This document shows positions 1-5,506 of a stretch of DNA of 8,593 nt, piece by piece. The stretch comes from an uncultured Eubacteriales bacterium (GTDB lineage Bacteria > Bacillota > Clostridia > Christensenellales > Aristaeellaceae). The position numbers and the translations under genes are program-made. The stretch covers positions 1 through 8,593 of the forward strand of contig USCW01000062.1 of assembly GCA_900553315.1 (NCBI GenBank). The letters run 5' to 3'. The number at the start of each line of letters is the position of its first letter. The first letter of the stretch is position 1. The notes beneath the pieces are model-generated. The model searched no databases. It was not told where the DNA came from and was given only the letters and a program-made list of their open reading frames with translations.

Positions 1-28
1 GAGGCCGCTTCTCTGAGAGAAGCGCCTC
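1..28. repeat. Palindromic hairpin unit A
   Basis: The arms GCTTCTC (7-13) and GAGAAGC (17-23) enclose the loop TGA. The outer arms GAGG (1-4) and CCTC (25-28) extend the stem to about 12 bp with one bulged base. It has the same core as the hairpins at 134-168, 3804-3827 and 3937-3960. A C-rich tail follows on the plus strand. Confidence 0.8.
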
Positions 29-91
29 TCCCCCAGACCCCCTCTCCCGAAGAGCAGCTGGGAATAGACTTGGTTTTTCTTTCAGACTTGT

Positions 92-125
92 GCGCCCATG
101 CAGCGTGGGCGCGTTTTCTTGTTTT
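92..125 (+). terminator. Rho-independent terminator inside repeat copy 1
   Basis: The stem GCGCCCA (92-98) pairs perfectly with TGGGCGC (106-112) around a 7-nt loop and is followed on the plus strand by the T-rich run TTTTCTTGTTTT (114-125). In that orientation it would end a plus-strand gene lying left of the window, convergent with the ger operon. On the minus strand no U tract follows the stem, so it is a poor terminator for gerC. The same stem, shorter and without a good T run, recurs at 3857-3873. Confidence 0.7.
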
Positions 126-133
126 AGGGTGTG

Positions 134-168
134 GTGAAGGCGGCTTCTCTCAGAGAAGCCGCCTTCAC
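134..168. repeat. Perfect palindromic hairpin unit B after gerC
   Basis: The 17-nt arms 134-150 and 152-168 are perfect reverse complements around a single base (in practice a 3-nt loop with a 16-bp stem). The core is GGCTTCTC/GAGAAGCC. It begins one base past the gerC stop codon. No U tract follows on either strand, so it is not a classical terminator. It could still protect the 3' end of the ger mRNA or pause polymerase, which is inference. Confidence 0.85.
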
Positions 169-169
169 A

Positions 170-1144
170 TTACCCTTGTGGTAATAGGCTGACTTTTACG
201 TTTGTAGGGGTGCTTGAGAAGATGGCGCAATCGGCGGCGGCTAGACGGGCGAAAAGGTCGGCTAATTCAGCTTCCAGCAGCGATTCGATGGCGGCGGGCG
301 TGCCCTGTGTCACCATCGCACGGGCAGTCAGTCGCAGCTCGGCCGCGTCGGTAGGGCCGCAAAAATTAAGCGTCCGCACATGCAGCTTCGCGGCGACCTC
401 CCGGCGCACCAAGGGCAGGTCTTTCGTCCGGCCAAGCAGCATGGTCAACAACTGCGTCTCCTGCAGGGACAGCTCGCCGTGCAGCAAGCCGTCACGACCG
501 ATCAACCCGCAGCCGCCGAAGTGTACGTCGCCCGCGCTGCCTGCGTTCAGCGTCGCTGCGTCGCCCGCCAAGCCAGCGCTGGACAGACCCTCCTTTTTCA
601 AGGATACATATCCTAACGCGGGACTGCGGCGGTTGCCCATGCGTCGAATGTCCGACAGCGTCTCTCCGGGCAGAAATCCCAACTCCATCTGTGCGCGAAG
701 CTGGGTATCCAGATACTTGCTCAGGCGTATGCCGCTCTGCGGCTTCAGCGCGGTCAAGAGCTCCGGCATCCCGTCCTTTGTCAACAGCACCATCACGCTC
801 AGGCGCAGCCCCGGGATTGCGGAGATCTCCCCTAAGAGGTGTGGGAACAGCGTAGACTGCGCTGTTTCCTCGGAGAAAATCAGCAGACGAAGCTGACCGA
901 AGTGCAGTCGGCTGGGGCTGACCGCCGTCAGCGCCGTCACCGCGCTGCTGAAGCTGTCGCCCACGGCGCTCAGGGTCAGGTAATCCTGATCGGCCTTGTA
1001 ATTGGGAAGCTGCACCGTCACCTCCACGCCGGAGGACGTGGCATGTATCCCCAGACACAGGGCGAAGGAATGCTCCTCCCCCGGCAGGGAGACGCAACTT
1101 GTCAGCAGCAGACAGCACAGCAGCAGCGGTATCATGCGCCTCAT
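170..1144 (-). CDS. gerC: Ger(x)C-family spore germination lipoprotein (GerC subunit)
   Basis: This 324-residue protein is the lipoprotein subunit of a GerA-type germinant receptor, which sits in the spore inner membrane and responds to small nutrients. The N-terminus is a lipoprotein signal peptide with lipobox LTSC, so Cys17 is the lipidated residue. Residues 27-120 resemble the family's first domain (ALCLGIHATSSGVEVTVQLP, then SRLHFGQLRLLIFSEE). Residues about 205-245 carry the typical GCGLIGRDGLLHGELSLQET strand-helix segment. The family is usually 370-400 residues, so this copy is short, chiefly near the C-terminus. Start chosen: ATG at 1144, with AAAGGAGG at 1153-1160 eight bases upstream. 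The frame stays open to 1222, but that extension lies inside gerB and would displace the signal peptide. The ATG overlaps the gerB stop as ATGA. Which receptor class (GerA, GerB or GerK) cannot be decided from the sequence. Confidence 0.88.
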   Translation of the reverse strand: MRRMIPLLLCCLLLTSCVSLPGEEHSFALCLGIHATSSGVEVTVQLPNYKADQDYLTLSAVGDSFSSAVTALTAVSPSRLHFGQLRLLIFSEETAQSTLFPHLLGEISAIPGLRLSVMVLLTKDGMPELLTALKPQSGIRLSKYLDTQLRAQMELGFLPGETLSDIRRMGNRRSPALGYVSLKKEGLSSAGLAGDAATLNAGSAGDVHFGGCGLIGRDGLLHGELSLQETQLLTMLLGRTKDLPLVRREVAAKLHVRTLNFCGPTDAAELRLTARAMVTQGTPAAIESLLEAELADLFARLAAADCAIFSSTPTNVKVSLLPQG

Positions 1145-2244
1145 GCGCTTCGCCTCCTTTGGTAAAGGATGGCTCCGGGCACAAGCGCCAGCAGCAGTGC
1201 CGCACCGGGAACCAGCAGCCATGGCTGCAAGAGCTTCAAAATATGACGAAGGGTCTGGGTACCCGCTATCTGGGACGCTAATAGCAGCACCGCCAGCCCG
1301 GCATAAAAGGGCCGCGAGTGGTGCGGCTTACCCAATGCACGAAGCAAGCTTGTCCCCCGGCGCAGGGAAATCGCCAGCGCCAGCAGCAAGCCCACCATCC
1401 AGCCCACCAGCGCCAGCAGCCGATTGGTGGGCGTAAGAAACACCAGCGGAAGCAGCAGCGCGTCCGCCAGATTTTTCGCGGTCATGGCTAATTCTGTGGG
1501 CAGCGCCAGTACCGCCGCAGACAGCATCAGCAGGAAAAGCACCAGCGGCGGCAGGGGGCCTGTTTCCCGCTGCCCCGTGCCCGGAGGCAGCTCTGCAAAG
1601 AGCAACAGCGGCCAGCCCAGCGCATTCTGAGAAAGGAAGAGCCGCTGATTCACCGCGTCTCCCGTCCCGGAGATGGGATGCAGAAAATCAAGCTGCGCCT
1701 TGGTCAGCAGGTCCGCCAGCAGCAGCAGCGCAAGCACCAGCAGCGGAAATCTCAGTAGCCACACGCACCGGGGAAGCCCCTTCTCTTGACAGCAGCATAG
1801 TGCCGCCAGCAGCGTCACCAGCGCCATCCAGAAGGGCTCCACGTTCGTGACAACGCCCTCGGTGAACAGACACACCATGTCCGTTAGCAGGGATTCTCCC
1901 TGCCAGCACAGCAGCAGAAAGCCATAGCCCTGCCAGACGCGGGCAAGCGCGGGATGCAGCCCCGCACGGAAGGCTTCGGTCAGCGTAGGCGCGGCGGTAA
2001 GCCGCTTGCACAGCGCCCCAAGCCCCAGCAGCAGAAGCCCCGGCAGGAGACACAGCGGCCCCAGCCAGATCGCCGCCGCCCCCGTCTCCGCCAGCAGGGA
2101 CGACAGCCCTTGGCTGATGCACGTTACAAAGCAGTACAGCCGAAGCTCGGCGCGAAGACAGCGGCGATCGGCTTCCTGCCGCTGGGTCAGCTCGGCAGAG
2201 AGGCTGTGTACCTGCGTGTGCGTTTCAAAGGGAGCGGCTTTCAT
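1141..2244 (-). CDS. gerB: GerAB/GerKB-family germination permease-like subunit (GerB)
   Basis: This 367-residue integral membrane protein is the GerB subunit of the germinant receptor. The family belongs to the APC transporter superfamily and is thought to contain the germinant-binding site. About ten hydrophobic segments are visible, among them residues 35-52, 55-80, 104-125, 137-152, 160-180, 230-250, 274-293, 312-328 and 338-361. The first roughly 30 residues are polar and charged. The length equals that of typical GerAB proteins. Sequence conservation is low, and the assignment leans on topology and on position between gerA and gerC. Start chosen: ATG at 2244, with GGAGGTGG at 2253-2260. 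The longer frame to 2328 runs into gerA and has no comparable signal. The ATG overlaps the gerA TGA as ATGA, and its own TGA overlaps the gerC start in the same way. Confidence 0.85.
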   Translation of the reverse strand: MKAAPFETHTQVHSLSAELTQRQEADRRCLRAELRLYCFVTCISQGLSSLLAETGAAAIWLGPLCLLPGLLLLGLGALCKRLTAAPTLTEAFRAGLHPALARVWQGYGFLLLCWQGESLLTDMVCLFTEGVVTNVEPFWMALVTLLAALCCCQEKGLPRCVWLLRFPLLVLALLLLADLLTKAQLDFLHPISGTGDAVNQRLFLSQNALGWPLLLFAELPPGTGQRETGPLPPLVLFLLMLSAAVLALPTELAMTAKNLADALLLPLVFLTPTNRLLALVGWMVGLLLALAISLRRGTSLLRALGKPHHSRPFYAGLAVLLLASQIAGTQTLRHILKLLQPWLLVPGAALLLALVPGAILYQRRRSA

Positions 2245-3725
2245 GAGCGGTTCCACCTCCGCATGGGGCCGCGAACACGATCCATGGCGGCAGGGCTCGC
2301 CAGATACGTCCGCAGACGCTGCCGCCATAGAGGAAGCCTAAGCAGCAGGTCTGGGTTGCTGGGCCGACGAGGCGACAGGGGCGCAAGATACGGCGCACCC
2401 AAGCTGGTCAGCGCACAGAGCCGCGCCAGCACAATCAGCGTCAGCGCCACCATGCCGTAAATGCCCGCGATGCACCCCGCCGCCAGAAAAAGCAGCTGCC
2501 CAATGCGGAACGCCAGCGACAGCTCATAGTCCGGCAAAGCGTAGTTGCCTAAGCTGCTGGCCGCTACCACAATGATGAGCAACGGATGGATCAGATTGGC
2601 TTCCACCGCCGCCTGTCCCAAAATCAGCCCGCTGACCGTGCCCAGCGACGTGCCCACGATCCCCGGTACCCGCGTCCCCGCCTCGTTGATAAGGTTGAAC
2701 ATTAAAAGCATCAGGAACGTTTCTACCGGGATGGATAACGGCACCGCCGCCTGGCTTTCCAGAATGGAGGTCAACAGCGCCACAGGAAGCGTCTCCGGAT
2801 GGAAGATCACCAGCGCTACAAACAGCCCCGGCAGCAGCAGCGTCAACAGCGCCCCCGTCAACCGCACAATGCGGAGGAAAGAACCGTAGGGCCAGCGAAG
2901 AGACGTGTCCTCCGAGGTGTGAAAGGCGTGCAGAAAATTGATGGGCATCACCAGCGCCTGCGGCGCACCGTCCATCAATATGACGATCTGCCCCTCCAAA
3001 AGAAAGGACGCCGCCCGGTCGGGCCGCTCGGTCAGCAAGCATTGCGGAAGCAGCGAAAAGGGATGATCCTCCATCAGCTGCTCCAGCGCACCAATGCTCA
3101 AGAGGTGGTCGCAGTTCAGCCCCTGCAAGCGCTCCCGCACCCGGCTCAGGCTGACGGGCGAGACCACCTGCTGTAAATACAGCACGCAAAGATTCACCGG
3201 GCTTTCCTGTCCTACCGTGGTCATTTCCCCAATGAGCTGCGGCGTGTGAAAAATGCGGCGCAATAACGTGATGTTGTCCCGCAGGGATTCATTGAAGCCC
3301 TCGTGCGGGCCCAATACAACATTCTCATTCAGCGGCGTGGAGATGCTCCGCCGCACATAGGCGCGAATATCAATGCACAGCGCTGCCGCCATACCGTCCG
3401 CTAATAACACCGCCTTGCCGTCCATCAACCCACCAATGAGCTGCTCATAGTCCGAAACCGTTTCCACCTCCGTCACGGGAAGCGCCAGCGGGATCGCCTG
3501 CTCCAAGGGCCGCGAAGGGGAAGACTCCGCCACCGTCTGTGCAGGCAGCAGCACAAAGCGCTGCAAATACTCCCCGGAACACATGCCGTCCACGAAAAAA
3601 ACAGCCGCGTCCCGGCCGAAGAGCCGCAGCAGCCGACGGTTCATGTCCTTGTTCACGTCCCGAAAGAGCAGCGCGTCCAGCGTTTCCAGCGACCGGGCCA
3701 GCACCGCGGAAATAGGGGATGACAT
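2241..3725 (-). CDS. gerA: GerA/GerKA-family spore germination protein (GerA subunit)
   Basis: This 494-residue protein is the largest germinant-receptor subunit, with a soluble N-terminal half and a membrane C-terminal half. Family landmarks are clear. They include the soluble-domain motif LGPHEGFNESLRDN (138-151) followed by LLRRIFHTPQL, the linker SFLRIVRLTGALLTLLLPG (282-300), INEAGTRVPGIVG (346-358), LILGQAAVEANLIHPLLIIV (367-386), and SLGAPYLAPLSP (441-452). Hydrophobic segments span roughly 290-310, 312-345, 358-392, 405-425 and 425-440. The length is normal for the family. Start chosen: ATG at 3725, nine bases after GGAGGTG (3735-3741). The frame runs open to 3875 but the upstream part is non-coding repeat DNA. 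It is the first gene of gerA-gerB-gerC. Such operons are normally expressed in the forespore under sigma-G. I see no convincing sigma-G boxes in 3726-3803, where the promoter should lie. Confidence 0.93.
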   Translation of the reverse strand: MSSPISAVLARSLETLDALLFRDVNKDMNRRLLRLFGRDAAVFFVDGMCSGEYLQRFVLLPAQTVAESSPSRPLEQAIPLALPVTEVETVSDYEQLIGGLMDGKAVLLADGMAAALCIDIRAYVRRSISTPLNENVVLGPHEGFNESLRDNITLLRRIFHTPQLIGEMTTVGQESPVNLCVLYLQQVVSPVSLSRVRERLQGLNCDHLLSIGALEQLMEDHPFSLLPQCLLTERPDRAASFLLEGQIVILMDGAPQALVMPINFLHAFHTSEDTSLRWPYGSFLRIVRLTGALLTLLLPGLFVALVIFHPETLPVALLTSILESQAAVPLSIPVETFLMLLMFNLINEAGTRVPGIVGTSLGTVSGLILGQAAVEANLIHPLLIIVVAASSLGNYALPDYELSLAFRIGQLLFLAAGCIAGIYGMVALTLIVLARLCALTSLGAPYLAPLSPRRPSNPDLLLRLPLWRQRLRTYLASPAAMDRVRGPMRRWNRS

Positions 3726-3803
3726 GTGCAGAATCACCTCCGAAGGAAATGCAATCAATCTATTTGCAGCGCAGCAGAACCCGTCTCTCCAAGGCGCACG
3801 AAA
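3726..3803 (-). other. Short gerA upstream region
   Basis: These 78 bases between repeat copy 2 and the gerA start hold the gerA ribosome binding site (GGAGGTG at 3735-3741) and must contain, or abut, the gerA promoter unless it lies within the repeat. A weak inverted repeat, TGCAA-TTGCA, lies near 3750-3767. No clear sigma-A or sigma-G promoter was recognised. Confidence 0.4.
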
Positions 3804-3827
3804 GGCGCTTCTCGCAGAGAAGCCGCC
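3804..3827. repeat. Palindromic hairpin unit C
   Basis: The arms GCTTCTC (3807-3813) and GAGAAGC (3817-3823) enclose the loop GCA. The outer GGC/GCC pairs extend the stem across one bulged C at 3824. GCACGA precedes it on the plus strand, as it also precedes unit D at 3937-3960. Confidence 0.8.
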
Positions 3828-3936
3828 GTGACCACAGCCCCGCAGCAAGGAATCGCGCCCAACTCGCATGGGCATACAAGTCCGAAGGAACGCACAAGCC
3901 TATTCCCAGCCACTCTTCAAGAGAGAGCACGAGCAA

Positions 3937-3960
3937 GGCGCTTCTCGCAGAGAAGCGGCC
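3937..3960. repeat. Palindromic hairpin unit D
   Basis: The arms GCTTCTC (3940-3946) and GAGAAGC (3950-3956) enclose the loop GCA. The outer GGC/GCC pairs lie beyond one bulged G at 3957. It is followed on the plus strand by the C-rich stretch CCCCCGCAGTACCCCCTCCC, comparable with the C-rich tail of unit A. It lies 27 bp past the aroQ stop and has no U tract, so it is not an obvious terminator. Confidence 0.8.
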
Positions 3961-3987
3961 TCCCCCGCAGTACCCCCTCCCCCTCTC

Positions 3988-4413
3988 TCACATCAATGCC
4001 TCCATTGCTAATACGTAGCCTTTCTTGCCTAGGCCGGCGATTTGACCGCGGCAGGCGGGTGCTGTAAGCGATACGTGACGATAGCCCTCGCGGGACTGAA
4101 TGTTCGAGAAGTGAACCTCGATCACCGGGGGCGTAATGGACGCAATCGCGTCGTGCAGCGCTACCGAGGTGTGCGTGTAGCCGCCGGGATTGAATACCAC
4201 ACCGTCCAGACCATCCGTGTGCGCCTTTTGCAGCGCATCAATCAAGTCCCCCTCGTGATTGCTCTGGTAAAATTCCACCTCGCAGCCCAAGCGCTCTGCC
4301 TCGCCGCGAATGTAGTCCAGAATGGACGCATACGTCTCCGCACCATATACCCCGACCTCACGAATGCCCGTGAAATTGATGTTCGGCCCGTTCAAAATCA
4401 GAAAACGCTTCAT
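3988..4413 (-). CDS. aroQ: Type II 3-dehydroquinate dehydratase
   Basis: This 141-residue cytoplasmic enzyme catalyses dehydration of 3-dehydroquinate to 3-dehydroshikimate, the third step of the shikimate pathway. Family motifs are all present: LNGPNINFTGIRE (7-19) with the catalytic tyrosine at Tyr23, QSNHEGDLIDAL (50-61), FNPGGYTHTSVALHDAI (74-90), VIEVHFSNIQSRE (97-109) with catalytic His101, and Arg112. The length is normal. Small departures from the common pattern are REVGVYG where REPxxYG is usual and NPGG where NPGA is usual; neither touches a catalytic residue. The start at 4413 overlaps the aroE TGA as ATGA, with AAGGAG at 4425-4430 inside aroE. The longer open frame to 4650 is the aroE shadow. 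Its substrate step immediately precedes that of the upstream gene product. Confidence 0.96.
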   Translation of the reverse strand: MKRFLILNGPNINFTGIREVGVYGAETYASILDYIRGEAERLGCEVEFYQSNHEGDLIDALQKAHTDGLDGVVFNPGGYTHTSVALHDAIASITPPVIEVHFSNIQSREGYRHVSLTAPACRGQIAGLGKKGYVLAMEALM

Positions 4414-5198
4414 ACTAGTTGCAGCTCCTTCATCAATTCGTCCGTCAGCTCGCGGCCCAGCGTCCTGCCCTGCCAAATCGCCTCCGCCGCCACCGCCTGA
4501 TGGATCAGCATGTACAGTCCGGTGCAGGCGTTTACCCCCGCCGCCTTCGCCGCACGGGTCAGCACCGTCTCCGCCGGGTGATAGATCATGTCTGCCACAC
4601 CCGTCAGCCGAGGCAGCACCGCTGCCAACTGCGCCGCCGTCAGCGGACACCCTTCTTCATGGGGATACATTCCTGCGGGCGTACAGTTCACCAACACCCC
4701 CGTGCCGACCTCCGCTAAACGATCATAGCTGATCTCTTCCCCTGCCGGGTGCCGGGACACCAGCACAACCTGCGCCGCACCCATATCATGCAGCGCCGTC
4801 ACCGCCGCCCGGGAGGCTCCGCCCGTGCCCATCACATAGGCCGGCTTTCCCGCAGGGTCAATCCCCTGCTGCTCCAGCATGGCACGGAAGCCCTCCACGT
4901 CCGTGTTGTACCCGCAAGCGCGTCCCGCCGCAAACTGTACCGTGTTCACCGCGCCCACCTGCCGGGCAAAGGGCGAAATCTCATCGAGCAGGGGCATGAT
5001 CTCCTGCTTGTAGGGGATGGTCACGTTGCACCCGTCCAGCTCCTGCCGCAGCACCCCCATACGCGTGGACAGCTCCCCTCGCGGAATCTCTATCAAACGG
5101 TACTCCGCCGCCCAGCCCGTGCGCTGAAAAATTGCCTCATGAATGGGGACGGAATAGCTGTGCCCCAGCTTTTCCCCCAGCAGGGCATAATGACGCAT
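4410..5198 (-). CDS. aroE: Shikimate dehydrogenase (NADP+)
   Basis: This 262-residue cytoplasmic enzyme reduces 3-dehydroshikimate to shikimate with NADPH. Substrate-binding features are GHSYSVPIHEAIF (12-24, Ser14 and Ser16), NVTIPYK (58-64) with catalytic Lys64, AVNT (83-86), GYNTD (96-100) with catalytic Asp100, and LIHQA with Gln234. The nucleotide-binding domain shows the glycine-rich MGTGGASRAA (123-132), VSRH (147-150) in place of the more usual NRT cofactor motif, and NCTPAGMYP (171-179). It is slightly shorter than the common length of about 270. Start chosen: ATG at 5198, eight bases after GGAGGAGG (5207-5214). The extra 53 codons open to 5357 fall in the MITE-like element and are not needed by the family. 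It overlaps aroQ by 4 bp, and the two probably share the promoter at 5397-5426. Confidence 0.96.
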   Translation of the reverse strand: MRHYALLGEKLGHSYSVPIHEAIFQRTGWAAEYRLIEIPRGELSTRMGVLRQELDGCNVTIPYKQEIMPLLDEISPFARQVGAVNTVQFAAGRACGYNTDVEGFRAMLEQQGIDPAGKPAYVMGTGGASRAAVTALHDMGAAQVVLVSRHPAGEEISYDRLAEVGTGVLVNCTPAGMYPHEEGCPLTAAQLAAVLPRLTGVADMIYHPAETVLTRAAKAAGVNACTGLYMLIHQAVAAEAIWQGRTLGRELTDELMKELQLV

Positions 5199-5231
5199 GA
5201 CACCAGCCTCCTCCAAGACACGTTTTGTAAG

Positions 5232-5391
5232 GGCAATACCGCACAAATGAGTTGGTGCGGAGGCGAATGAATTTTTCGTCAGATGCAATGGCAGATTTTG
5301 AAGGTTTACTGGAGGTAAATCGAAAAATCTGCAAGCAGCAGATGGCGGAAAAGGCATCGCCTACGCTGCCAACGAATTGTGCGGTATTGCC
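5232..5391. mobile_element. MITE-like 160-bp long inverted repeat in the aroE leader
   Basis: The two ends are perfect 15-bp inverted repeats: GGCAATACCGCACAA at 5232-5246 and its reverse complement at 5377-5391. TAAG flanks both ends (5228-5231 and 5392-5395), a candidate 4-bp target-site duplication. The similarity continues inward: GTTGG, AGGCGA, a T run and GCAGATTTT (5291-5299) against AAAATCTGC (5324-5332) are in mirrored positions, so the whole element is one imperfect palindrome centred near 5311. It has no transposase or credible ORF. This architecture fits a non-autonomous miniature inverted-repeat element, but I cannot name the parent transposon. It lies between the -10 box and the aroE ribosome binding site, which is outside the hairpin. 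A structured regulatory leader is an alternative reading. Confidence 0.75.
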
Positions 5392-5396
5392 TAAGG

Positions 5397-5426
5397 ATTA
5401 TACCATGGACGATTCTGCCGAAACAA
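5397..5426 (-). promoter_or_regulatory. Sigma-A-like promoter for aroE-aroQ
   Basis: Read on the minus strand, there is a perfect -10 box TATAAT (5402-5397) preceded by TGG, an extended -10 feature, and a -35-like TTGTTT (5426-5421) with an 18-bp spacer. The predicted transcript start is near 5390, which is the tip of the MITE-like element. The leader would therefore be about 190 nt and include essentially the whole palindrome. The -35 box is imperfect, so the call rests mainly on the -10. Confidence 0.65.
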
Positions 5427-5455
5427 GAGCGACCCGCCGAAAATGCAGCATAAAC

Positions 5456-5488
5456 GCAGGGCAGCCATGCCCTCATGACTGCCCCTGC
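5456..5488 (-). terminator. Hairpin downstream of pepT, probable terminator
   Basis: The arms 5456-5469 and 5474-5488 pair over about 14 bp around a 4-nt loop, with one bulged base and one G-U pair (GCAGGGCAGCCATG against CATGACTGCCCCTGC). It lies 19 bases beyond the pepT stop. On the minus strand it is followed by GTTTATGCTGCATTTT, a diffuse U-rich run rather than a clean tract. It would insulate the pepT operon from the aroE promoter about 30 bp further on. Confidence 0.5.
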
Positions 5489-5506
5489 CAAATTTTCCTG
5501 TACGCC

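Larger units (their letters stand above)
1..162 (+). repeat. Composite interspersed repeat, copy 1
   Basis: This non-coding stretch downstream of gerC matches the reverse complement of 3804-3962, roughly three-quarters identical by eye over its whole length. Shared blocks in order are: the palindrome GAGGCCGCTTCTCT-GAGAAGCGCC at 1-27, GAAGAGnnGCTGGGAATAG at 49-67, GACTTG-GCCCATGC-TGGGCGCG at 84-113, a TGTGGT segment near 130-135, and a second GGCGGCTTCTCT-GAGAAG palindrome near 140-158. Positions 28-48 differ: here they are C-rich (CCCCCAGACCCCC), unlike copy 2. The block may continue left of the window. It contains no recognisable gene. It resembles mosaic REP/BIME-like elements in organisation, but I cannot name a known family. 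Confidence 0.8.
3804..3962 (-). repeat. Composite interspersed repeat, copy 2 (inverted)
   Basis: Read on the minus strand this matches 1-162 of the plus strand. The order is: a GAGGCCGCTTCTCT palindrome (3962-3937), GAAGAGTGGCTGGGAATAG (about 3918-3900), GACTTGTATGCCCATGC and TGGGCGCG (about 3882-3855), CTGTGGT, and a second GGCGGCTTCTCT palindrome (3827-3804). It fills most of the 262-bp aroQ-gerA gap. Its internal stem, GCCCA (3857-3861) with TGGGC (3869-3873), would be transcribed after aroQ, but what follows on the minus strand is GCGATTCCTTG, only weakly U-rich. After each palindrome the minus strand reads CCTT then TCGTGC, which suggests a tandem unit of palindrome plus spacer. No gene is seen. 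Confidence 0.8.

Noticed and set aside
134..168. Rho-independent terminator for the ger operon
   Set aside because: The hairpin is very strong, but neither strand has a U tract after it. It is listed as a palindromic repeat instead.
210..896. 228-codon open frame on the plus strand opposite gerC
   Set aside because: It is antisense to the Ger(x)C gene, low-complexity in Ser/Arg/Pro, and lacks any matching family features.
1715..1750. CAG/CTG trinucleotide repeat array
   Set aside because: The CAGCAGCAG runs are leucine-rich membrane segments of GerB read in frame (CTG codons), interrupted and without tandem structure of their own.
2524..3189. 221-codon minus-strand frame inside gerA
   Set aside because: This is an alternate frame of gerA, Ala/Gly-rich, with no motif, while the gerA frame carries conserved receptor motifs throughout.
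3719..4067. Plus-strand open frames of about 100 codons in the aroQ-gerA gap
   Set aside because: They run through the repeat and into antisense of gerA or aroQ, and have no ribosome binding site or recognisable sequence.
5199..5396. T-box or amino-acid riboswitch in the aroE leader
   Set aside because: No T-box GGUGGNACCGCG element was found; ACCGCA occurs only within the terminal inverted repeats. The full-length mirror symmetry and flanking TAAG fit a MITE-like insertion better.
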